Shown piece by piece: positions 11,601 through 22,115 of a DNA stretch of 64,000 bases (its first letter is position 1; the number at the start of each line of letters is the position of its first letter). The notes beneath the pieces are model-generated. The model saw only the letters and a program-made list of their open reading frames with translations. It had not been told where the DNA came from and searched no databases. Both the position numbers and the translations under genes were made by a program. The DNA comes from Bryopsis sp. KO-2023. Taxonomy: Eukaryota; Chlorophyta; Ulvophyceae; Bryopsidales; Bryopsidaceae. The DNA is taken from contig BSYQ01000002.1 of the NCBI GenBank assembly GCA_030272585.1, positions 8,060,001 through 8,124,000 on the forward strand. Direction: 5' to 3'.

Positions 11601-12756
11601 AATGCCGTCAGCAAAGTGGGAACAGATTACCACTGACCTCGTGACTGATTTACCAAAGTCACATGGGTTCACCGCCATTGCGGTATTTGTTGATCGGTTA
11701 ACCAAGTACGTTCGCTTTGCACCGTGCACCAAGGAAATAACCGCCCCAGAATATGCGAAGTTGTTTGTGGACAAAATCTACAAACACTATGGCCTTCCCA
11801 AAGTGATCATCTCAGATCGTGACCCCAGATTCACAAGTTCCTTCTGGAGGTCGATGTTTTCACTGTTGGGAACCCAACTCCGAATGAGCACCGCCTATCA
11901 TCCACAAACGGATGGGCAGTCTGAAGTAACAATTCGGGTGTTGGAGGATTTCTTGCGGCCTTTTGTGGAACGGTACCCAGACCGTTGGGTAGAGTTTTTG
12001 GCGACAGCAGAATTCGCGGCCAATAACTCCCGCAATGTATCCACAGGCTATGCCCCAGCGCATTTGTTGTATGGGCAGCATATGGGCCAGATTACTGTGC
12101 ATAGGAAGTTGACGGCAAAAGAAGAGTCCGAAATGGCAACCGAAATGGTCAAGAGGATGGACGAACAACTGCAGCAGGCAAAGCAGCAGTATGCAACCGC
12201 ACAAGAGCGGATGTGTGTCCAGGCCAACAAAAAGCGACGAGAAGTGACGTTTAAAACGGGGGATGAAGTATTAGTGAAGAGTGCCTTCATACCCTTGCAC
12301 TCCTTACAAAAGATCCCACCTAAACTTCGTCGGCGTTTTGTCGGACCATTCGTTGTGGACAAGGTCATATCCACAGTGGCCTACCGTCTCAAACTTCCAC
12401 CCCATTGGACTATACATGCCACCTTCCATGTTTCCAAGTTGAAGGCATACAACCGCTTGTCGGACAATGATAAGCGGGAGGTGGAACTTCCCGAAGGGGA
12501 ATTGGTGGATGGCACCATCGAATACGAGGTGGAGCGTATTCTGCGGGATCGAGGAGCTTCTAACCGTAAGGAGTACTTGGTTTTGTGGAAGGGCTTTGAT
12601 TTGATGGAAGCCACCTGGGAGCCAGAGGCCCACCTGGCCAATGCCAGCGACCTTTTGGCTGAGTACTTGAAGAACCGCACGCGCTTGCCGACTAAAGAAG
12701 AAGTCCGGTCAGAACGGGCAAAGAGACGGACAAGGCGGCGGGGGTTAGCTCTCTAG
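8581..12756 (+). CDS. Pol polyprotein (PR-RT-RH-IN-chromodomain) with one in-frame TGA
   Basis: The frame is -1 relative to Gag and overlaps it by about 91 bases, so Pol is presumably made by frameshifting; I see no classic slippery heptamer. Visible in order: an aspartic protease with D-C-G-A-T (Asp at 9229), reverse transcriptase with F-I-D-D (10387-10392), RNase H with T-D-A-S (10828), an integrase zinc finger (H at 11425 through C-P-V-C near 11537), integrase catalytic Asp 11635, Asp 11815 and Glu 11923 (35 residues between the last two), and a chromodomain at about 12510-12690 with W-K-G and W-E-P. A TGA at 11089-11091 interrupts the RNase H-integrase linker, where relatives usually have Arg. 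The frame is otherwise continuous to TAG at 12756, so this copy would give a truncated Pol unless the stop is read through. Confidence 0.95.
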
Positions 12757-12959
12757 ATGACACAGATTGATGTGGGGATGGGAACGATGGTGAGAGGATG
12801 GTATCAGTTCACCCACAATCAAATACATCTGGAGGAGCAAGCTAATCAGTACACAGTCAAGGGGTTGAGGGTAATTACAAAGCGGGTTAGAATCTGACTG
12901 AGGCGACGCTCAATAGAGGAGGTCAGCCATCGGTGACAAGTGGGTGACTCTACCACTTG

Positions 12960-12967
12960 TATATATA
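12960..12967 (+). promoter_or_regulatory. Possible TATA box for ORF3
   Basis: TATATATA lies 119 bases before the ORF3 ATG and 204 bases after the pol stop. An internal promoter would explain how a third gene downstream of integrase is expressed. The assignment rests on position and motif only. Confidence 0.35.
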
Positions 12968-13085
12968 CCCACTTCTTCAACCCTCCGCACCATTTTTCAC
13001 TTTCGAGCAACCCAGTAAACGGAGCCGAGTTCAACAAAGAGCGAAGTGTGCGTGTGTGTGTTTGCGGAGAGACCGTCCAGCAGCT

Positions 13086-14813
13086 ATGTCTTCCAAAGGC
13101 AACCGTGAAAGCAAAGATGAACAAATCACGCGTTTGCGGATGGAACGAGACAAATACGGAAAGGAATTAGCGGAAGCTGTGGAAGTAAGCAACAAGGCTT
13201 TGACGGCAAACACAGCATTGCTCCAGCAATTGACGGAAGTAAACAAACTCGCTCAAGAAGGAGTAGGCCATCGAGATGAACTGGCCGACAAACTTGCCGA
13301 ACAAGAAGCACTGATGAGGGAAGCGGCTCAAAAACATGCGGAAGAGCGGGCTAAAGAGGAGGCCGACTACCACCAGAAATTTCGGACATTCCAACAAGCA
13401 GTCAGTGATGCCAAAGTGAATGCACGGGGATTAGCTTCTGAGTTGAAGGAAGCCCGGACAACAATCAAAACGCTGGAAGAGGAAAACCAGGCTGTCCGAC
13501 AAGAGAAAATCTGCATCACTTCGGAGTTGGGATCCGTAAAAAACAACCTCCAAACTGCACTGAAGGATCAGTCCTTCTATATCAAAGAAAACAAGGAATT
13601 GCGGGAAGCTCAGACAAAACGCTTCCAAGCGCTGAAGCAGTTGGAGAAAGAGGTGGCGGCCCTGAAAGCTGAAAAAGCGGCGGACAAGCGTGGTGAGCGA
13701 GTCGGGCTCGAGACCAAGATCATGATGACGGAGTTGCTAGCATCCAGAGCAGAGGCGGCCAGGCTTCGTCAAATCTTGGACAAGTTCCCACAAGATTTGG
13801 CGGCCATGGCAACTGGAGTCGTCCAAGGGAAGCTCCACACTCTGTCCGATCAAATGTCGCTATTGCATAAGGGGAAATTTCAAGATGTGGTTGACATCCA
13901 CAAGATAAAAGAAATCACCCTGACGCATACAAGCTTGCCGCCCGCAAATGAACTGAAGCATGTCCGAGACTGGGATGGAAGACTCACGAGGGAGGCCACC
14001 AAGATTGCGAGGATGATGGGCCGACCACCATCGCAGCCGACAAAAGAGGACGACAGCAGCGATGACAGTGATTCCTCGGAAGATGAACAACACCGAAAAG
14101 AAAAGGAAGCTGCGGAGGCAGCCAAGGCAGCGGCCGACATTCTTTTGGCCGACAAAGTGAAGTCCGACAAAGCTAAGTCCGACAAAGCTGCAGCCGACAA
14201 GTTGAAATCCGACAAAGCAGCAGCCGACAAAGCTAAGACGGACGATATCAAGCCCAAGCCCAAGCCAATCAAGACGCCGACCCGCAAGAGAATGCGTCCA
14301 TCAAAGATTGCGAAGGAGTTGGAGGAAACGCTGCTCAAACGTCACAAGGCAAATGGTGATCCTCGGTTGTTGGGCCGCACTTATTATCATTGTGCAGGAC
14401 GACAACTGCATGTGGGAATTCCTGCAGATTGTCAGTCCCACTTTGTGTGCCCCAAACATTGAACCAGACACCAGGTGACGGAAAGAATGATCCAGCGATG
14501 GAAGGACGACAAGTCTGTGGTTCCGCTAAACATGACTGTGACGGAACTGCATCTCGGCAAGCGAATGCCGGACTTCCTTCCCCTTGCACCACCACCACCA
14601 GCCGACGCCATCGACACTTTGGTTGTTCCATGCCAAATTTGTAATATCCGCAAATGTGGATTTCCTTCCGGCTCGAGCACGAAGGCTCTCCGGTCGACGA
14701 TGACGACAATCCTTCATGAGATGTGGGATCCAGAGCAGGATATTGACTCAGACATTGACTCTGATGTTGCTGGTGGCGGCGGTACTGTTGGACCAAGCCA
14801 AGCCGACTGCTGA
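13086..14813 (+). CDS. Retrotransposon ORF3, coiled-coil/Cys-rich protein, one in-frame TGA
   Basis: The ATG at 13086 opens 458 codons to a TGA at 14460-14462; the same frame then continues to 14813. Residues 1-250 are coiled coil, about 335-430 hold an acidic stretch and then Lys/Asp/Ala repeats (S-D-K-A type). Just before the TGA is a Cys/His cluster (C-A-G ... C ... C-P-K-H), and a second Cys pair (C-Q-I-C) lies downstream. The homologous part of the second LTR element has TGG where this copy has TGA, so the stop is a mutation in a longer original protein. The location after integrase is where env genes sit in some relatives, but there is no signal peptide or membrane segment, so it is not an envelope. 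Function unknown. Confidence 0.75.
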
Positions 14814-14952
14814 AGCCGACTAGAGACTGACCAAGCGAGAGACAGTGGTTTCGGGAGTTGGTAGTGGGCTGAGTGTGAGTTGGACTTTTTCTGTTGATTG
14901 ACTTTTGGGATTTTCTTTTTCGTGTGTTGCCGCACCAGGGTGAGGACACCCT

Positions 14953-14970
14953 TTGGGGGGGGGGGGGGGA
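14953..14970 (+). promoter_or_regulatory. Polypurine tract
   Basis: A run of about fifteen G and a final A lies just before the 3' LTR, where plus-strand synthesis is primed. The second element has a comparable G run at 38571-38584. Confidence 0.75.
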
Positions 14971-14975
14971 GTAGT

Positions 14976-15163
14976 TGATACGAACGTTTAGAATTGTAGT
15001 ACAGTCGTGGTACGGGTATTCGGGTTCTAGGGTGTTAAGTTCAGAGAGAACTTGTAAAAATTAATTATCTCTGAGTGTCGAGTTTCACCCCTGTTCACTC
15101 GTTTCTCAAACTCAAGTGTGCACACAACCTCCCAGTGAAAGCCTAGCTAAACAGGGCCTAACA
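14976..15163 (+). repeat. 3' LTR (188 bp)
   Basis: Same length and ends as the 5' LTR, with one difference seen by eye. GGGAG at 15164-15168 follows as the second half of the target duplication. Confidence 0.95.
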
Positions 15164-15583
15164 GGGAGTATCCGAATATGGAACTTAGATGATAATGTTT
15201 GCCTCCGAGTGATTTGTGGGCAAAAATGGGGAGTATGCTCCCTGATTGTTTCCGATGGACTCATTTTTTGTGGAGCGTTTGATGGCCAGATTCGCTCATG
15301 GGAATTCGAAAGCGGTCAACACATGCAAACCTTTCAAGGTCACAAAAGATATGTGACCTCCGTCTTTGTTAAGGGAGGTCAGATGTTCACCGGATCCTAT
15401 GATAAAACGATAAAAATTTGGGATGCAATGAAAGGCGAGTGTGTGAGGAGTTTCGATTGCTCGCACAATCGGAACCAGGATGTCTGGCAAAGGATGCATG
15501 TATTATCAGTTGATGATGAAAAGTTAGTGGCCGTCCGTGGTAATTGGGAGATTAGGGAGTGGGATTTTTCAAAGGGGTTGTGA
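15164..15583 (+). pseudogene. F-box/WD40 protein, 3' part
   Basis: This continues the gene broken at 4594. After the GGGAG duplicate (15164-15168), the frame S-I-R-I-W continues a WD40 blade begun on the left side. Further blades follow (S-W-E-F, K-I-W-D, R-E-W-D) to TGA at 15581-15583. No intron is needed. The reading frame across the removed element is exact, which shows the gene was intact when hit. Without a promoter of its own this half is probably silent. Confidence 0.9.
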
Positions 15584-18500
15584 CTCACAATATGTGAGCA
15601 TTCTTTTATTTGTTTATTCTTTATTTTTTTTCTTTTTGTTGTAGCACGGGTTTATCGATTGGGAAGCGCAATTTAAGAGAAGAGTGCTCTTTTTCTACAA
15701 CGAACAGAAGCTACTGTCTTTTTTGACGAGAATATAGTGTCAGAAAACCATCCCAAGGGTCCAGTTATGAAGATTACAAGAAATTGGTTCAAGCCCTAAC
15801 TGATGCCTCACTTTCATCTACGTTCTTGAAAAGGGACGGCAACAAATTCGTGTAGTGAGTTCCCATGACTAATACTCTTGCTAGTATATTTTCAAACAGC
15901 ATCTGATCCAAAATCTGCCCAATCTAAGATGAAAATCACTTTCTCAGAATTGACAAAGCATCGAAAATACTTTGCTCAGATGGGAATCCTGAAAAGTCGA
16001 GGGGTTTCCCTGAAAAAGAATTTGGTTGTCTCCCCAACCTCAGAGTTTCATGCTGTCTTCTCCCCCCACACACACACGCTCACACCCCTAAGGATTGAAT
16101 GATCCGGGCAAACTACCATGGTGATTCGGTGAGTGAGTGTCTTCAAAAAGAATACCATGGATCTACGCCAAAAGAAACAGTCCAAGTCAACTCTGAGGTT
16201 GATGCCCAAACAAGTGTTCTTCCCCAACACAAACAAATACTTTAAATTTTACTGGCACCTGGCCCCAAGTTGTTATACTTCTGCTGAGGAATTTCCGAGG
16301 CCGCTTGCAGCGCCAAGCATAATAAGAGTGTCGAAAAAACCGAAAAAGTAAGACCGGTCCACCCCCGGCCCCCCCGTCTTGCTTTTTCTTCTTGACTAAT
16401 AAGGCCACCCCTGGATTCCTCCTTTTCCCCACGTTTTTTTTCAAGTAAAGAAACCTATTTTCTGTGGCAATTTTTTTCTCGACTAATAGGCCAGTGTTGC
16501 GCCGAGCTTGAGCTCTGCACTCTCTTGTCGGTCTTGAACCGGGGCGCCGGTCCTCACGCCTGGTTGTCGTACTTGTTGTGTTCGTTCGTTCAACAACAGC
16601 AATGGGCTTGCCGAATGCGAGTCTTCAGCACCCGACATCTGAATATTCTCCAGGCTGACACACAGAACCCATTTCAGCCCCACCTACCCTGGCAGCCAAC
16701 AAACCCTCAAAACACAACATCAGCACCCTGATGGAAGAAAATGCTCGTATGAAAACAAGACTGCGAATATGGTCAGCGTGCAAAAGAAGCACTTCTCTCT
16801 CTTTCCCTCGAGAACTATGTCGGGCAGGCCGAAAAACCCGTTGGTCGCACAAAACCCTCGTCCTACTGGGGGGAACGAAACAAAGTTCGAGGTCACCTGC
16901 AGCAAGCGTTTCGCCAGTGGTACTAGAGAACAAACAGCCGAACGACTTGCTGGATCACCTTGGTTTCCTCGAAGGAACAGCGACGAGAAGCGACAAACAG
17001 GTCTGCAGGGGGTGGGGTGAGAAGAAAATTACGCTCGGCGGTGTACCGTGCCAGGTACCTGACGAACACCGCTTCACAAGGAACTAGCCACTTTTGACAA
17101 CTTTTTCTAGGATTTTTGATACCGTAGAAAAATGACGAAAATGACAGGTCAAACGTTCCACCTGCCACGAGCTCCAAAACCAAGTCGCGAGCTGTTCGGG
17201 TTGGGGAAGGGGGGACGACGACTCGTTTTCAAAGAGCGTTCTCTTTTGGAGCGGCCACGCTGTACGTTGGTCTTCGTAGGGGGATTGCGGTGTTGAGTTT
17301 TTTGGTACATGACTTTTTTTTGGCCAGAACGACCGTGGCGGTTCTATACCACGCTGAAGTTGGAACAAACCCGCTATCTTTAACAAGATGCATGCGAGTA
17401 TTGTCCTTGCGACTTAAACCCGAGTTTCCGGCGGGGGTTCAAATCCCTCCCGTCACATTTTCCTTGCCGTTCTTTCCTCATCGATTCCAATTTCATTACT
17501 TTTTGTATTGAGTAGTCTCTGGATGACTCGAGCCAGTCGAGCCATTTATTATGACGGTTTTTTGGTCCCTGTTGCGATGTTTTTGACCTGGGTGGGGTGG
17601 TTGGTTGGACTCTGGTGCAAGTCTTTCTCTTCTCGTTTTCGTGGTGCTCCTGGTGTTCTCGTTTAGCACGGGTGTGCAGGGAACAGACTTCGGAGCGGCG
17701 ATTTCTTCAACCCATTCACACTCTGCTCTATTCCCCGCTGGATCCTACGCTGCCTCAACGCGTGTTCTGTCGGGCGAGATATCCTGGTCTGGGGAATTCG
17801 GACGCAACCAGAGCCCACAAGCATGTCGAACGACGACTCCGTGCAAGGTTGCTTAAGTACAACGGTGGGTGGTGTTATTTCAAATCTGTTCCGTTTGGAG
17901 ACGCATCCCATTAGCTCTCTGTTCCTGTGAATGTCCAGGAGAAAACCCAAAAGAACAAGGCATCCACCCCGCCCCCAAACAAGAGCTGAAGGTGGGAGTA
18001 CGTGGATGCAGCAAAGGGAGAGTGGAGGCGCTGGACTGTTGGGGTACCAACTGTGAACCCCAGCCTGATGCAAGAATCGTTTTCTGGAGCTGCCCCACAG
18101 CAATAGGTCAGGCACGCAGTTTTCGCCCATCCCCCCACCCTTCAATGCTTCAAGAACTGCACCTCCCACACTCGAAACCGAACATTCGATGGTGGCTCCT
18201 CTCCAAAATACCAGGTTTCTTATTTTGTAGAGGTAACTGATGATTCTTTTTATGTTGAGTAAAGGACAAATGTTTACATCTTACAATGATCACCTTAGGA
18301 TCAAATTAAATGATTAATCAACACAATCAAGACAAAAACGAAGGCATCCCACCCAAACCCATCAGTTCATACCTCACCCTCTCCATAACGAATCAATCAA
18401 TCAAACAATCACAAGCAAAAATCCAACAGTTCATCCTCACCCTCTCCAAAACTGAACCAATGAATTAATCACAACCTCAACTGAGGTATCTATCCTCCAC

Positions 18501-18888
18501 CTTGAGGTGCCCTTTCAAAAAACTACCTCCACCACCAAAATTCCAAACTATCAAAAGTAGGAAAAACATAATCTTGCTGCCCACAACATGGTTTAAAATG
18601 TACATCCGCCAATTACTAAATCAGGTTTACTAAAGCTCTTCACAATCCACTCCTCCCAGTGCTGCACTTCTCGGGCGTATTTTCAGCATACGTTTTTTTA
18701 GCACCTCTATCGTTCGTAAAAGATGGCAGCAATATTGACCCCTCGAACAGAATCAAACAACCGTATACTTCATACAAAGGGCAGTTTTTTTCATTGATCC
18801 TAAACACTCTAAAACATACATCAAATCGTCAAAACTCAAGATGGGTGCATGCGCACACCACCCAACAAACTCCGATTAGAGATAGGAA
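15584..18888. other. Intergenic, no gene recognised
   Basis: No recognisable protein. A frame at 16731-17087 begins with ATG but overlaps equally long antisense frames. A frame at 17605-17856 begins like a signal peptide yet has no ATG. A tRNA-like 3' half at about 17,400-17,458 has a good T arm but no matching acceptor. From 18,240 to 18,650 the DNA is A/T-rich with CAATCAAT runs. Confidence 0.5.
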
Positions 18889-19935
18889 TCACAAACAATC
18901 ATCCACCCCCGCGGCAATGGCAGCAGCGATATCCTCAATCGTTTCTGGGTCCTTCAGCTTGACGCTGTCGGAAGGGCTGCTGATGAAGCCCCCTTCCACC
19001 AAGATTGCAGCCATGCTCGTCTCTCTAAGAACGGCTAAGTCACCCCTGGGTTTGACTCCCCGGTTCCTGAAACCGGTCGCCGCCACCACCTCGTCCAGCA
19101 CATCGCCAGCACACTGCCCAGCCAAGCCGTCCATCACTGTTGGGTAGACCAGCACCTCCGTCCCGTGCCCAGCAGAGCTGGCAGAGTTGTAATGAATGCT
19201 AACGAACAGATCGCTGCCTTCCCGGTTGGCCATAGCCGCCCTTTCGCTCAGAGGAACGAAGACGTCAGAATCACGTGTCATGGACACCGTGTACCCTTTC
19301 CTTTCCAGAAATTTTCGGACCAGACGAGCTGTGGCAAGGTTGAGATCTTTCTCTTCGATACCGTTAGCCACCGCTCCTGGATCACTTCCACCATGGCCTG
19401 CGTCGACCATGATACTCGCTGACCCCTGGAAATCCACAGATCGGGTTTATAGAGTCCACTCTGACAGACAGGCACTTCAACCGAAAGCCTGCTGGTGTGA
19501 AACCAACTCACCAAGAGCTTCCGCTGGTGTCCTTTGACTCTTTCGGATACTCGATCGCCTACACGTTAGAAAAGCTTGTGTTAGCCCGCAAAGATCAAAC
19601 CCATATCACTCATTTCACAACTGAATCTCATCAATATAACTAAGACACAGCGCGCCGCCAGTTTGGACCTCGGCGAACCGAACTGAGCTGTTCTTAGTGC
19701 GAATCGTTCACCGATGGCCAGACACCAAAATTTCCATCATGCTCGGGATCGTACCAGAACGTTTCGAGTAGATTCCGGTTCGGAAATTGCAAACTACGTC
19801 GAAACCTTTTGCGAGATCCGCACCTTCGATACCTTCGGAGCCGCCGTCTAATCCTCGCGACGATGCCTCAGAAAGAGCTGGGCTCCACAACAGAGCCACC
19901 AGCAGAATCCTCTGAACAAGCTTTGTGACCGACAT
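18889..19935 (-). CDS. Secreted N-acetylmuramoyl-L-alanine amidase (Amidase_3 type)
   Basis: Proposed exons, all minus: 19935-19712, 19558-19512, 19418-18889. Donors are GTGAAC and GTGAGT, acceptors GTAG and GTCAG, and phases agree. Exon 1 starts M-S-V-T-K and has a hydrophobic signal peptide of about 23 residues. The catalytic domain holds the zinc-amidase signatures: D-A-G-H-G-G (first zinc His), the Glu of E-E-K-D-L, S-I-H-Y-N (second His) and L-V-E-G-G-F with the catalytic Glu. This enzyme cleaves the lactyl-amide bond of peptidoglycan. The family is bacterial, so the gene was probably acquired from bacteria and then gained introns and secretion. A role in digesting bacteria, or defence against them, is inferred. 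Exon 2 and the exact acceptor of exon 3 are the least certain parts. Confidence 0.88.
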
Positions 19936-22115
19936 TCTCTAGGCTCAAAACCACTACCACTTGAAAGGATCTTCGCAACGAAGCACTCAGCTCGAAACCA
20001 CAACTGTGAAAGGTGTTCGTGACGAAGACCCCAGCTTGCTCGATAAAATACCGATCGTGCCCTCAGGCTGGCGTTACGACAATGGAACCGTCATATCACC
20101 TGAAAACACACGCCGACCAAACGCAGGTTAGGGACAAAAGACATGGGCCTGCTGTCCGTCGTCAAACGTTTCTTGACCATGGTACCAATTCAGATGTACA
20201 AAGAGTGCGTTGGGGCTCGAACATACTGACACGTACTCGGAGTGACTTTTTCTTTTTTGGGGGGGTAGATGTAAGCAAATACATGTAAAGAAAATCTGTG
20301 ACTAATTATCTGATGCCTTTTAATTTTGTGGGGTGTGGTTCCTCTGCTTTGTAATGTTTCTTTTCTTTTCAAGTTGAAGTGCAGTTCTTTGCAATTGAAA
20401 CACGCGATGCGCTTGAAAAGCGTCCCTGGGTCGGCAATTTTTGATGTGGAGGGGACTAAAAAGACCAATCAGCCAAAGCAGGTTTTTTTGTGTTTTTTTT
20501 TTTTGGGGGGGGGGGTGACCAAAAAGGCTGTATATATAGCCCGCAACTCCTGAAAGAAATGGAGGAGCCATTGGTGGGGGACTGGCGAAGCGTTTCGAGG
20601 ACCTGGGAAGAACTGGGTGTAGAAATGCACTTCAGAAATTACCACCCTGTTTTGGCTGCCTGTAGCAATTCAATCACAACATCGTTTCACCCCACATGAG
20701 TTCACTGAGCCGACCGGAATCAATTATTCCCCAGCAGTTTCATCCCCATCCATCCAGTGAAGTCTTGACTGCCAATAAAAAAGCGATTCTACAAAATGTG
20801 CAAACTAGATTAAAGTAGGGTCAATCCTGTGTGGGCAATTGCAACCATAGCAGGCCACAGCCACAAACGTTACAATCAACATTCGAACCCTCAAAAAGAC
20901 AAACCAAAGGCAAGGTCACTAAAAAGGGGGAAGAAAAGTGGAGCAGTTTTGAGTTAGTGACGAAAGGAGCTTTTATTTAGAAGGGGGGGGAGGGTCCCCT
21001 CAAAAATGCGACACAGCCAGGCTTACTATTGTTTTTCACAGAGTCCCAGGTCCAGAAAATCCCAGCCTCTGGAATCCACCTGAAAAATAGAATAGCATCA
21101 CACAGAATGGAAGAGAGCCTCAATCCAACAAATGATATTCTGGATTCTTTCTGTTTTACAGCAACAACAATAATAATAAGGAAGGAAAGAAGTTTTTGAA
21201 GGTAAAAATTGAGAAAAAAGGGTGCATCACCAGCTTCAACTTTTTTTTTTTGGAGCTCTTCTTTCTTCTTTTGCCCAAAACTGATGGTGTCAGCGGATGC
21301 AAGCGGCACCGGAATCCAGGGTCCTGGTCCAACGGAGAAGGAACTCGAACCCTAAATCCAAGAGGTTTCCCCGGACTGGCTCTTCTCTCTATTTCGTTCG
21401 AAATAGTCGGGGCAGCAGCCGCACACAACTTCCGAGGTCCAAGTTACGTGAGCGTTTCCAGCCCGTTGGAAACGCTTATGTGTGCGTTAAGGGCACATCA
21501 TCCACATCGCCTGAGAGCCGCCCTGTCCTGGCGTCCCCATCATCCCTCGAACTTCCCTCGAACAGCAACGTCTGCTATCCACCCCAAAAGCGCAAACGCC
21601 ACAGTTTCAAACGAGATTTGGGAATGGCTTCCTCGATGCAGTCAAGGGGCGATGCCGTCGAAGAAGACGAGCTTCACGACCCACAAGATGGTTTTATGCG
21701 AGGTGAACAGCACCTAGGACGCGCTTTTATGTGGAACAACCTTCTTGTTTTTCCCCCGACCCACGATCGCGTAACCTGGGAAGGTCCGTGTTGTCGAAAA
21801 GCGATCGCAGTATCTTAAAAACCAGAAAACGCTACCTGACGTTCTGTTTCTTGGGGTTTGGGCGTGGTAGTAGTCACGCCACTGTTGTTGCTGCTGCTGC
21901 ATTCACAATGTCTCCGAATCGACTTCGAATCTTTTTCTTGGTTTGCCCCTGAGGAACCCCAGGATCGAGGCTGGAAGACGACAACGTGTGTGAAACGATA
22001 CGCTTGCTGAAGGTGCTCCAACAGTCTCGTTCTTCGATTTTTCTTGGTCAGCTGAAGTCGACAGCGATCATGCAACTCTCGAAGAGGATTCATTCGTTTG
22101 TGTGCGCTCCTCCAG
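19936..22115. other. Intergenic and unresolved 5' region of the ankyrin gene
   Basis: No firm gene. An ATG at 21624 opens a short acidic exon-like stretch ending at a possible donor at 21691, and is a candidate first exon of the gene that follows. A candidate second piece at 22052-22095 would require a 20-base intron and is therefore doubtful. The tRNA-like TCGAACCC near 21,338 does not fold into a tRNA. Confidence 0.4.

Larger units (their letters stand above)
4595..15163 (+). mobile_element. Chromovirus-type Ty3/gypsy LTR retrotransposon, 10,569 bp
   Basis: The element has 188-bp LTRs at both ends beginning TG and ending CA, a primer-binding site just inside the 5' LTR, a G-rich polypurine tract just before the 3' LTR, and a 5-bp target duplication. 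The coding order is coiled-coil ORF1, Gag with zinc knuckle, Pol (protease, reverse transcriptase, RNase H, integrase, chromodomain) and an extra ORF3 downstream of integrase. Protease-RT-RH-integrase order plus a C-terminal chromodomain defines a chromovirus. By eye the LTRs differ at one position (4602 T versus 14983 A), so insertion was recent. This copy cannot be fully autonomous: it has a TGA in pol, a TGA in ORF3 and a MITE in gag. Confidence 0.97.

Noticed and set aside
17381-17458. tRNA-Leu-like sequence
   Set aside because: The T arm is good (GGGGG/CCCTC around TTCAAAT) but no strand upstream pairs with the acceptor CCGTCAC and the D arm is not recognisable.
17605-17856. Signal-peptide-like frame
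   Set aside because: No ATG in frame; the frame is closed by TGA 21 bases upstream and no acceptor opens it.
21330-21380. Minus-strand tRNA suggested by CTCGAACCC
   Set aside because: The T stem is mismatched and the complementary acceptor strand is missing.
22096-22115. 20-base intron in the ankyrin gene
   Set aside because: All other inferred introns are at least about 50 bases; the join was based on phase alone.
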